DNA of 64,000 nt from Stenotrophomonas rhizophila (GTDB lineage Bacteria; Pseudomonadota; Gammaproteobacteria; Xanthomonadales; Xanthomonadaceae), in assembly GCF_007667275.1 (NCBI RefSeq), contig NZ_VDQT01000001.1, positions 1 through 64,000 of the forward strand. Reading direction: 5' to 3'. A program made the position numbers and the translations under genes. Positions 51,662 to 59,277 of the stretch are shown here, in pieces (the first letter of the stretch is position 1; each line of letters opens with the position of its first letter). The notes under the pieces are model-generated. The model searched no databases. It was not told where the DNA came from and was given only the letters and a program-made list of their open reading frames with translations.

Positions 51662-52309
51662 ATGCAGGTTTCGTATTCGACGGCGGAGTGCCGATATCGC
51701 CGGGTAGTGCTGGCAGACGACCACCGCGTGGTCGCGCAGGGCATAGAACATCTCCTGGAAGACCGGTTCGATTCGATCGAGCTGGTGTCTTCCGGGGAGG
51801 AACTGGTGGAAGCGGTCCGCCGCGATCCGCCGGACGTGGTGGTAGCCGATATCAGCATGCCCGGCCTGACCGGCATCCAGGCACTGCGGCGGATGCGCGA
51901 GGAAGGCTACGAGATGCCGGTGGTGTTCCTCACCATGCACGATGAATCCAGCGTCGCCGCCGAAGCGATCCGGGCCGGCGCGCGTGGCTACGTGCTCAAG
52001 AGCGCCGCCGGCGAGGAACTGGTGCGGGCGCTGGCCGGCGTGATGGGCGGGCATACCTACGTGACCCCGACCCTGGCGATGGATGCCATCACCAGCGCCG
52101 GTCGCCAGCAGTACGTGCTGACCGACAAGCAGCTGCGCATCCTGGAATATGTTGCGAGGGGCCTGCGCTCCAAGCAGATCGCCTACGAACTGGGCGTGTC
52201 GGTGCGGACCATCGAATCGCACAAGTACGCGATCATGCAGGAGCTGGGCGTGCATGGCACCCTGGAACTTGTCCGCAAGGCCGAGCACGAGGGATTGATC
52301 CGGCACTGA
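51662..52309 (+). CDS. NarL/FixJ-family response regulator
   Basis: A 215-residue regulator with receiver domain (Asp19/Asp20, phospho-Asp63 in VVADISMP, Thr in VFLTMHD, Lys in YVLKSA) and LuxR-type HTH (LTDKQLRILEYVARGLRSKQIAYELGVSVRTIESHKYAIMQELG). AAGGGAGACG lies before the ATG at 51662. It is the likely partner of the HisKA_3 kinase encoded 1.4 kb upstream on the other strand. Confidence 0.92.
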   Translation: MQVSYSTAECRYRRVVLADDHRVVAQGIEHLLEDRFDSIELVSSGEELVEAVRRDPPDVVVADISMPGLTGIQALRRMREEGYEMPVVFLTMHDESSVAAEAIRAGARGYVLKSAAGEELVRALAGVMGGHTYVTPTLAMDAITSAGRQQYVLTDKQLRILEYVARGLRSKQIAYELGVSVRTIESHKYAIMQELGVHGTLELVRKAEHEGLIRH

Positions 52310-52329
52310 GCCGGTCCCCGTCCACGCGC

Positions 52330-52369
52330 GCGGGCAAGTAGATTTACTTGCCCGCCGCCCGTTGTTTTT
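52330..52369 (+). terminator. Terminator hairpin between two response-regulator genes
   Basis: GCGGGCAAGTA-GATT-TACTTGCCCGC (52330-52355), 11-base perfect arms, followed by CGCCCGTTGTTTTT. Located 21 bases after the stop of the LuxR-type regulator, so the next regulator gene is probably separately transcribed. Confidence 0.75.
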
Positions 52370-52429
52370 CCCTTGTTTCCGCCATGCCTGCGGCACACCA
52401 TCGCTGTGTGCCTTGACCTGGCGGAAACC

Positions 52430-52861
52430 ATGAATGCTGTGCGCGTGCTGCTGGCCGAAGACGGTTCCGCCATGGGACGCCAGCTGCGCGGGCTGCTGGC
52501 CGAGCAGTTCCAGGTGATCGGCCTGGTGCAGGACGGCGCCTCGCTGGTCAAGGCGGCGCAGAGCATGTTGCCTGACGTGGTGGTGACCGACATCGCCATG
52601 CCGGAGGTCAACGGCCTGGAAGCGGCAAGGCGCCTGCGCCGGGAGCGGCCGGTGCTCGGGGTGGTGTTCATCACCGTGCATGCCGAGCCGCAGATGGTGG
52701 CCCAGGCGATGGCGCTCGGCGCCTGCAGCTACGTGCTCAAGTCCGACGCGGGAGACGACCTGGCGCCTGCGGTCCTGGCCGCGTCGCGGGGCGAGCCGTT
52801 CGTGTCGCGTTCGTTGTCCTCCGCCCTGTTGTCGTCAGGCACGCAGCAGCGCGCCCGCTAG
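52430..52861 (+). CDS. Receiver-only response regulator
   Basis: A 143-residue CheY-like protein with no output domain: Glu10/Asp11, phospho-Asp54 in VVTDIAMPE, Thr in VFITVHA and Lys in YVLKSDAGDD. Its receiver resembles that of NarL-type regulators, and the C-terminal tail (SSALLSSGTQQRAR) ends where an HTH would begin, so it may be a truncated NarL relative or a phosphate sink for the neighbouring kinase. Its TAG stop shares CTAG with the stop of the convergent gene. Confidence 0.85.
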   Translation: MNAVRVLLAEDGSAMGRQLRGLLAEQFQVIGLVQDGASLVKAAQSMLPDVVVTDIAMPEVNGLEAARRLRRERPVLGVVFITVHAEPQMVAQAMALGACSYVLKSDAGDDLAPAVLAASRGEPFVSRSLSSALLSSGTQQRAR

Positions 52862-54024
52862 AGCAGGATGCCGAACAGCTTGGCGACCAGCTCGTCCACC
52901 GACATCGCCAGCAGCACCAGCGGACACAACGGCAGCGCCGCGTGCAGGGCGATCCAGAGCAGCACCCAGCGGTCGACCGGCACGATCGCCATCCTTGCCA
53001 CGCCCTGGTAGACGGCATTGAAGTCGGCCAGCGCGGACGGGTCGCCGTGGTCGAGCAGTGAATCGGCCGGGCGCGTCGGCGCGCGCAGCGGATGCCAGCG
53101 CGCATCGAAGGTGGCGGCCATGCGCGAGGCGAGGGCGTCGAAGCGGAACAGGGCATGGCGTTTGGCCCGCACCATCGGTGGGGCCAGAAGGAACAGTGGC
53201 GCGACAAGGACAAACGTGGCGCCGACCACGTAGCCACCCAGCAGGTGGCGCAGGTCATGCAGGGTGGCGCCGAGATAGGTGATCTGGTTCAGGCACGCAC
53301 CGGCCACCAGTATCCCGCCGACCAGTGCGAGCACCGCGAAGCGTTCCTGGGCGCGCCCAAGGAAGCCCAGCCCGCCGGCGCCGTCCGGATGCTGCGGGCG
53401 GAGCGTCAGCCCGACCCTGGGCAGGCGCCACAGCAGCCCCATCCAGAGCAGGAAGCGCCACCACCACAACAGCAGTACCAGCCGGTAGAGCGGCAGCGAC
53501 ACCCATTCGTACCAGTGGCCGGCCGCACTCAACGCATTGCCATCCATGCGCCAGTCGACAACGCCCGGCAGCAGCGTGACCGGTGCCTCGCCGATCAGCG
53601 CGGGCAGCCAGGCCAGTACCACGCACACCGCCTCCGGCAGCCAGCCGTCGCGACCGCGGCGGACGCTTGCCAGCAACGCCTCCAGCCGTGGCAGGCGCCT
53701 CTCCGTTACCACCGCGGGGTGCGAGAGCTGACGGAAGGCATTGTGCAGCAGCGCGTCCGCGCGCGGCGCAGCGACCACCAGCAGCGGCAGGGCCAACAGC
53801 AGGCGTGCCAGTGATGCGTAATCGCCCGACAGGGGCATGCCGGACGCGCGGGGCAGAAGCCAGCCGCTGCCCGCGCACAGCAGCAGCAGCGGCAGCAGCG
53901 CCACCGCCAGCAACGCCAGTGCCAGCCACCACGACAGGTGCCGGCTGCGGCGCGTGGCGCCGGTCGCGTCCAGCAGGCGGTGCACCAGGCCACCGCGCAT
54001 CAACGAATAGCCATGCCGGACCAT
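52858..54024 (-). CDS. Polytopic membrane protein of unknown function
   Basis: A 388-residue inner-membrane protein with about seven hydrophobic helices (for example LALALLAVALLPLLLLCAGSG, VVLAWLPALIG, LVLLLWWWRFLLWMGLLW, FAVLALVGGILVAG, YVVGATFVLVAPLFLLAPP, WVLLWIALHAALPLCPLVLLAMSV). Loops are Arg-rich, with a conserved-looking PQHPDGAGGLGFLG segment. No family recognised. Convergent with a receiver gene. Confidence 0.7.
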   Translation of the reverse strand: MVRHGYSLMRGGLVHRLLDATGATRRSRHLSWWLALALLAVALLPLLLLCAGSGWLLPRASGMPLSGDYASLARLLLALPLLVVAAPRADALLHNAFRQLSHPAVVTERRLPRLEALLASVRRGRDGWLPEAVCVVLAWLPALIGEAPVTLLPGVVDWRMDGNALSAAGHWYEWVSLPLYRLVLLLWWWRFLLWMGLLWRLPRVGLTLRPQHPDGAGGLGFLGRAQERFAVLALVGGILVAGACLNQITYLGATLHDLRHLLGGYVVGATFVLVAPLFLLAPPMVRAKRHALFRFDALASRMAATFDARWHPLRAPTRPADSLLDHGDPSALADFNAVYQGVARMAIVPVDRWVLLWIALHAALPLCPLVLLAMSVDELVAKLFGILL

Positions 54025-54175
54025 GCAGGTGCCCCGTTTGCGTCCACCGCGAGGATAGCGCCGCCTGCGCCCGCGGGCGGCGCAGTAAAAATACTGGTGG
54101 CGATGCAGTACTTATCTGGGTTGTGCGCCTGCGGACGCGCGTACAAGCTGGATCCCTGTCGCATGGAATCCGGCA

Positions 54176-54604
54176 ATGCTGCTCCTGGTGATCGACTTCC
54201 TGACCCGGTTCTGGACCGACATGATCCATCGCGCCGACGGTCCGATGACCTTCCGCTTTTTCCTGCAGCCCACCATGGCGTTGATCACCGCGCTGATCGA
54301 CGGTATCCGCGACGCAAGGTCCGGGCGCACCCCGTACGCGTGGCGGATCGCGCACAGCGAGCCGGTGGCACGCAGGGCGGCGTGGCGCGAAGGCGTGACC
54401 GCCACTGCGCGGATCCTGCTGCTGGGCGTGGCGATGGACGTGATCTACCAGGTCCGCACCCTGGGTGGTTTCAGGTATCCGGCCGAAGCGTTCGTGATCG
54501 CCGTGGTGCTGGGATTCATCCCGTATCTGCTGCTGCGCGGGCCGATCGACCGCATCGCCAGCCGCTGGCTCAAGCGTCATCCCACCCCGCCGGAGCACAA
54601 GTAG
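54176..54604 (+). CDS. Membrane protein of unknown function
   Basis: A 142-residue protein with two or three hydrophobic segments (PTMALITALIDGI, VTATARILLLGVAMDVIYQV, AEAFVIAVVLGFIPYLLLRGP). It lies four bases before a DUF202 gene and begins the envelope cluster that runs to 61.5 kb. Not recognised. Confidence 0.65.
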   Translation: MLLLVIDFLTRFWTDMIHRADGPMTFRFFLQPTMALITALIDGIRDARSGRTPYAWRIAHSEPVARRAAWREGVTATARILLLGVAMDVIYQVRTLGGFRYPAEAFVIAVVLGFIPYLLLRGPIDRIASRWLKRHPTPPEHK

Positions 54605-54608
54605 ACCG

Positions 54609-55124
54609 ATGAACGATTCCGCTTCCGACGACGAACTGCTTCGCAACCGCGCACGCGGCATCGCCCACGCCAGGGAGCTGCTGGGAGGCGCCGACGAAGC
54701 ATCGATCGAGCTGTCATCGCGCCGCACCGGCATGTCCTTCCAGCGCACCCGCATGAGTGCGGACCGCACGTTGATGTCCATCATCCGCACGGCGCTGTCG
54801 CTGATCGGGTTCGGCTTCACCATCTACCAGTTCTTCGGCCACATGGTGGAAACGGCACAGGGCGGGCTGCGTCCGCACGCGCCGCGCAACTTCGGCGTGG
54901 CCCTGGTCGCGCTGGGGTTGGTGCTGCTCACCCTTGGGATTGTTTACCACCTGCGCTACATGAAGGAGCTGCGCGCCGAGCGCGCGCTGATGACCGAGCA
55001 GGGACTGATCCACGGACAGAGCCACTACCCCGTGTCGCTGACCCTGATCACCGCCGGCCTGCTGTGGGGCCTGGGCGTGCTGGCGATCGTCAGCATGACC
55101 TTCAATGTCGCCCCATTTGGCTGA
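54609..55124 (+). CDS. YidH-like DUF202 membrane protein
   Basis: A 171-residue protein with a charged N-terminus, then the DUF202 core (RTGMSFQRTRMSADRTLMSIIRTALSLIGFGFTIYQFF), which has the Arg-rich helix before the first membrane segment, and two further helices. Function unknown; relatives lie with sulfatase and membrane genes. Ten bases before the FGE gene. Confidence 0.8.
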   Translation: MNDSASDDELLRNRARGIAHARELLGGADEASIELSSRRTGMSFQRTRMSADRTLMSIIRTALSLIGFGFTIYQFFGHMVETAQGGLRPHAPRNFGVALVALGLVLLTLGIVYHLRYMKELRAERALMTEQGLIHGQSHYPVSLTLITAGLLWGLGVLAIVSMTFNVAPFG

Positions 55125-55134
55125 GGACCTGTGC

Positions 55135-56058
55135 ATGAGCGTGATTGCGGACACCATGATCGACCTCGAAGGCGGGCTCTTCCTGATGGGGTCCAATGAC
55201 CACTATCCGGAGGAGCGCCCGGCGCACAAGGTGCGGGTGGGGCCGTTCCGGATCGACCGCTACCCGGTCACCAACCGCGAATTCTCCCGCTTCGTGCGCG
55301 ACACCGGCTACGTGACCGCCGCCGAACGCCCGGCCGATCCGCGCGATTACCCGGGCGCCGATCCGGCGCTGCTGGTGCCCTCGTCGGTGGTGTTCGTGCA
55401 ACCGTCGCGCCCGGTCGACATGTCCAACACCCACAACTGGTGGCAGTACGTGGCCGGTGCCGACTGGCGCCACCCGCGCGGACCCTTCACCCACCTGCAG
55501 GGCATGGACGACCACCCGGTGGTCCACGTCAACTTCGCCGACGCGTTGGCGTACGCGCAGTGGATCGGCAAGGACCTCCCGACCGAGGCCGAGTGGGAGT
55601 TCGCCGCCCGCGGCGGCACGCAGGAGACCGAATTCGCGTGGGGCAACAGCCTGACCGTGCGCGGCCGCCACCAGGCCAATACCTGGCAGGGCGACTTCCC
55701 GTGGCAGAGCCTGGACGAGGACGGGTTCCGCTGGACCTCCCCGGTGGGCAGTTTCCCGCCCAACGGCCATGGCCTGTACGACATGATCGGCAACGTCTGG
55801 GAGTGGACCAGCGACTGGTACCAGCAGCACGACCAGCTGCAGGGCAAGCCCTGCTGTGCGATCGACAACCCGCGTGGCGGGGTGCGCGAGCGCAGCCATG
55901 ACCGGCACGACCGCAGCGCGATCCCGCGACGGGTCATGAAAGGCGGCTCGCACCTGTGCGCGCCGAACTACTGCCGGCGTTACCGCCCAGCGGCACGCAT
56001 GGCGCAACCCATCGATACCTCGACCTGCCACGTGGGGTTCCGCTGCGTGGAACGTTGA
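55135..56058 (+). CDS. Formylglycine-generating enzyme (sulfatase-modifying)
   Basis: A 307-residue FGE-family protein. Blocks include FLMGSNDHYPEERPAHKV, FRIDRYPVTNREFSRFV, DDHPVVHVNFADALAYAQW, LPTEAEWEFAARGG, YDMIGNVWEWTSDWY and GGSHLCAPNYCRRYRPAAR with copper/active-site Cys275 and Cys280. Both cysteines mark a true FGE that oxidises a sulfatase Cys to formylglycine, not a relative without activity. No signal peptide, so it acts in the cytoplasm. TGAGGACC precedes the ATG. No sulfatase gene is in the window. Confidence 0.9.
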   Translation: MSVIADTMIDLEGGLFLMGSNDHYPEERPAHKVRVGPFRIDRYPVTNREFSRFVRDTGYVTAAERPADPRDYPGADPALLVPSSVVFVQPSRPVDMSNTHNWWQYVAGADWRHPRGPFTHLQGMDDHPVVHVNFADALAYAQWIGKDLPTEAEWEFAARGGTQETEFAWGNSLTVRGRHQANTWQGDFPWQSLDEDGFRWTSPVGSFPPNGHGLYDMIGNVWEWTSDWYQQHDQLQGKPCCAIDNPRGGVRERSHDRHDRSAIPRRVMKGGSHLCAPNYCRRYRPAARMAQPIDTSTCHVGFRCVER

Positions 56059-56091
56059 GCTTCCTTTTCCTGCTGCAACGAGGTGATTGCC

Positions 56092-57075
56092 ATGCCCATC
56101 ACGACGCCCGCCCACTACCGCCGCAACTGCGTTGCCTGCGCGGTGCTGCTCGGGACACTGGCGCTGGTGGCGGCGCTGCCGGCGCATGCAGTGGAGGGCG
56201 GCCTGGGCCGTTCCATCACCGGGATGCAGATCACCTCCTACGTGGGCGTGATTCCCCCTGAGCCCGGCATGCAGTGGTCGCTCAGCTACGTGCACTACGA
56301 CGGCAAGATCAGCGGCAGCCGTGCAGCCCCCATCGCCGGCCAGGTGTCGCTGGGGCTGGAGGCGGACGTCAGCCTGACCGCCGCCACCGGCGTCTACGTG
56401 TGGCCGACCGGCCCGGGCAAATGGAACTTCGCGTCGATGCTGACCGTGCCGTACATCGACGCGGACATCACCGCCGGCCTGCAGGGTCCGCTGGGCAACC
56501 AGGTGCGCACCCAGGACAGCACCTCCAACCTGTTCGACGTGTACTTCGCGCCGGTCATCGCCGGGTACCACATCGACCAGGTCCAGCATGTGTCCTTCGG
56601 GCTGTATGTGTATGCGCCGACCGCCCGGTACACCCCGGGCAAGCTGGCCAACCCGGGCCTCAATGTGTGGACGGTATCGCCGGCGGTGGGCTACACCCAC
56701 CTGTTCCAGAAGGGCACGCTGGAATTCAGCGTGCTCGGCGGCATGGACTGGTACAGCCGCAATGACGACACCGATTACAAAAACGGCCTGGTGCTGCGCG
56801 CCGACGCGCTGCTGGTCAAGCGCACGCCGAGCGGGTGGGGGTTCGGCGCAGCCGGCGGCTGGCTGCAGCAGGTGCAGGACGACGATGGCGATATCGCCGA
56901 CCGCCTGGATGGCTTCAAGGGCCGTTCGTTTGGGTTGGGGCCGGTCATCTCCTACGGAAAGAAGTGGTCTGGCGGCGAGCACCTGGACGTGTCCTTCCGC
57001 TACCTGAGTGAACTCAGCGTACGCAACCGCTTCGAGGGCGATCCCTGGAGCGTCACCCTGAGCGCCGGTTTCTGA
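56092..57075 (+). CDS. Outer-membrane barrel of the phenol-degradation MetA/SphA-like family
   Basis: A 327-residue protein with a signal peptide (LVAALPAHA) and an even run of amphipathic strands to a C-terminal Phe (WSVTLSAGF), as expected for an outer-membrane barrel. Motifs TAATGVYVWPTGPGKWNFASMLTVPYIDAD and LFDVYFAPVIAGYHI match the putative transporter family often encoded beside FGE and DUF2092. Substrate unknown. ATG 56092 is chosen over GTG 56083 since AGGTGA is five bases upstream of it. Confidence 0.78.
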   Translation: MPITTPAHYRRNCVACAVLLGTLALVAALPAHAVEGGLGRSITGMQITSYVGVIPPEPGMQWSLSYVHYDGKISGSRAAPIAGQVSLGLEADVSLTAATGVYVWPTGPGKWNFASMLTVPYIDADITAGLQGPLGNQVRTQDSTSNLFDVYFAPVIAGYHIDQVQHVSFGLYVYAPTARYTPGKLANPGLNVWTVSPAVGYTHLFQKGTLEFSVLGGMDWYSRNDDTDYKNGLVLRADALLVKRTPSGWGFGAAGGWLQQVQDDDGDIADRLDGFKGRSFGLGPVISYGKKWSGGEHLDVSFRYLSELSVRNRFEGDPWSVTLSAGF

Positions 57076-57113
57076 ACTGGCTTCTGGCCCTTCGCATTCC
57101 TGGAGACTGGTCC

Positions 57114-57935
57114 ATGCCAACCCCTGCAACGACACTTGGCTACGCTGCCTGCCTGCTGCTGGCCGGGGTGGGCGCCACTGCATTTCCGGTGTCCGCCGCG
57201 CCACCGGCGCCGGCGGCCGCGGCGACCGCAACCGGGCAGGACCGCGATCCGCAGGCGCTGGCCGCGCTGGACCGCATGGGCGCCGCGCTGCGAGCGCTGG
57301 ACCATTTCTCGCTGGTGTCCGACGCCAGTACCGAGGTGGTGCTGGAGGATGGGCAGAAGATCGAGCTGGACGGCGTGGTGACCTACAAGGTCAAACGCCC
57401 GGACCAGCTGTTCCTGGAACTGCGCAGCGACCGCCAGTTGCGCCAGCTGATCTACGACGGCAACCGCCTGACGCTGTACTCGCCGCGATTGAAGTACTAC
57501 GCACAGGTGGAGGACGTGGGCGCCACCCTCGGCGAACTGGTGGAAGCGGCCGCCAACCGCTACGGGATCGAGATGCCGCTGGCGGACATGTTCCTCTGGG
57601 GCACCGACAAGGCACCCAAGACTGCCATCCGCGGCGCGCTGCACGTGGGTGGCGGCACCCTCGACGGGGAGGCGATCGAACAGTACGCCTTCAAGCAGGA
57701 CGGGGTGGACTGGCAGGTCTGGATCTCCAGCGCGACCTCGCTGCCGAAGAAGCTGGTGATCAATTCGCTGGACGACCCCGCACAGCCGCAGTACCGCGCG
57801 CGCCTGCGCTGGGACACCAGGGCGCCGGTACCTGCCTCGGCCTTCCAGTTCACTCCGGCGGCGGATGTCGCCCGGATCAAGCTGGTGCCGGTGGAAGTTG
57901 CCGCCGTGGTACCCGACGCAGACCCGGAGAACTGA
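57114..57935 (+). CDS. DUF2092 periplasmic protein, copy 1
   Basis: A 273-residue exported protein with a signal peptide (ending SAAPP) and a DUF2092 domain: DPQALAALDRMGAALRALDHFSLVSDASTEVVLEDGQKIEL, DGNRLTLYSPRLKYYAQVE, GVDWQVWISS and a C-terminal strand set. The pattern suggests a half-barrel like LolA/LolB lipoprotein carriers, but this is inference. It has a paralogue at 62390. It lies 38 bases after the barrel gene and one base before the next gene. Confidence 0.83.
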   Translation: MPTPATTLGYAACLLLAGVGATAFPVSAAPPAPAAAATATGQDRDPQALAALDRMGAALRALDHFSLVSDASTEVVLEDGQKIELDGVVTYKVKRPDQLFLELRSDRQLRQLIYDGNRLTLYSPRLKYYAQVEDVGATLGELVEAAANRYGIEMPLADMFLWGTDKAPKTAIRGALHVGGGTLDGEAIEQYAFKQDGVDWQVWISSATSLPKKLVINSLDDPAQPQYRARLRWDTRAPVPASAFQFTPAADVARIKLVPVEVAAVVPDADPEN

Positions 57936-57936
57936 C

Positions 57937-58497
57937 ATGCGCATGCTGGCAGCAGATCATCGAACCCTCCTGCGCGCCTGCGCGGGCAGCCTGCTGGTGG
58001 TGCTGGCGCTGGGCAATACGCTGGCCCATGCACAGCATGGGCATCGCGGTGGGGGCGGCGCGGCACGCGCCGGTGCCCACGCCAACATCAATCGCCCGGT
58101 GCAGCGACCGCAGGGCGGTGCGGTCAACCGGGGCGGCGGAAACCACGCGCGTGGCGGTGACATCAACCGCAACGCCGACCGCAACATCAATCGCAATGTC
58201 GACCGCAACGTCAACCGCAATGTGAATCGCAACGTGAACGTCGACGTGGACTACCACGACCACCACGACGACCACTGGAACAGCTGGGACGACCATCCCT
58301 TCGCCACGGCCGCGGCGGTGACCGCCGGGGTGGCCGTGACCTCGGCGGTAATCGGGTCCATCGTCAATTCGATCCCGCCCAGCTGCGTGACCACGGTGAT
58401 CAACGGCATGGCCTACCAGCAGTGCGGCAACACCTGGTACGAGCCGCGCTACAGCGGTACCACCGTGCAGTACGTGGTGATCAACGCGCCGCGCTGA
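57937..58497 (+). CDS. Exported Asn/Arg-repeat protein with Cys/Tyr C-terminal domain
   Basis: A 186-residue protein: signal peptide (ending AHAQ), a Gly/His/Arg-rich part, a repeat of RNVNRN type (residues about 72-102), a His/Asp stretch (DYHDHHDDHWNSWDDH) that may bind metal, a glycine-rich hydrophobic helix (AAAVTAGVAVTSAVIGSIV) and a final domain CVTTVINGMAYQQCGNTWYE plus PRYSGTTVQYVV. The last 67 residues closely match those of the protein at 61771, while the N-terminal parts do not resemble each other. It starts one base after the DUF2092 stop. Confidence 0.75.
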   Translation: MRMLAADHRTLLRACAGSLLVVLALGNTLAHAQHGHRGGGGAARAGAHANINRPVQRPQGGAVNRGGGNHARGGDINRNADRNINRNVDRNVNRNVNRNVNVDVDYHDHHDDHWNSWDDHPFATAAAVTAGVAVTSAVIGSIVNSIPPSCVTTVINGMAYQQCGNTWYEPRYSGTTVQYVVINAPR

Positions 58498-58617
58498 GCG
58501 GCGGCGGACCGGTAGTTTTGCCTGCTCGGCCTGCGTAGTTATGCGGATTACCCGGCAGTGCGTGCGCAGTACGCTGTGTGCAACGTGACGTTCCCATTCG
58601 AATCTGGAGCCCGTGCC

Positions 58618-59166
58618 ATGAAAGCCTTCGCGATTGCGGTCCTCGCCACCCTGCTGGTGGCCTGCGCCTCCACGCCCACCGTCCATACCGATTTCGATCC
58701 CGGCGCGAACTTCGCCTCGTTCAAGACCTACAGCTGGGCGATGAAGCCGCAGGGCGGTTCGCCGCTGGTGCAGCAGCGGATCGTCGACGGCATCGACGCC
58801 CGCCTGGCCGCGCGCGGCTGGACCCAGGCCGCCAACGGCGACGTGGCGATCGCCGCGCATATCGTGACCACCCAGCGCCAGACACTGGACACCTTCTACA
58901 CCGGCAGCAACATGGGCGGCTGGGGCTGGCGCGGTGGCGGCTGGGGCGGTGGCATGGGCATGGGCTCGGCCACGACCACGGTGCGTACCTATGACGTCGG
59001 CACGCTGGTGGTGGACATGTTCGATGCGCGCAGCAAGCAGGCGGTCTGGCGCGGCACGGCCGGTGGCACGGTGCCGACCTCGCCGGAACGCGTCAACGCG
59101 GCGGTGGAAGCCGGGCTGGACAAGCTGTTCGCCAACTTCCCGCCGGGTTCAGCGCCGGCGCGCTGA
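58618..59166 (+). CDS. DUF4136 lipoprotein
   Basis: A 182-residue lipoprotein (LLVACAS lipobox) with the DUF4136 pattern: TDFDPGANFASFKTYSWAM, IDARLAARGWTQAANGDVAIAAHI, a Gly/Trp/Met-rich loop (GGWGWRGGGWGGGMGMG) and DVGTLVVDMFDARSKQAVWRGTA. The family is envelope-located and of unknown role. A gap of 120 bases precedes it, so it may have its own promoter. Confidence 0.88.
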   Translation: MKAFAIAVLATLLVACASTPTVHTDFDPGANFASFKTYSWAMKPQGGSPLVQQRIVDGIDARLAARGWTQAANGDVAIAAHIVTTQRQTLDTFYTGSNMGGWGWRGGGWGGGMGMGSATTTVRTYDVGTLVVDMFDARSKQAVWRGTAGGTVPTSPERVNAAVEAGLDKLFANFPPGSAPAR

Positions 59167-59277
59167 GCCAGCGCGGCATCGGTTTCACCGCGTGGCGTCG
59201 TGCCAGGGCCCATCCCTCCCACTGGCACGGCGTCGCGCACTTTCTCCGTTCACGACCCGTCCCGACGAGGTGCCCCC

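Noticed and set aside
58150..58250. Regular short repeats as a CRISPR array
   Set aside because: They are in-frame codon repeats for an Asn/Arg/Val tract, with no unique spacers; the same applies to the GPG tract at 61990-62205.
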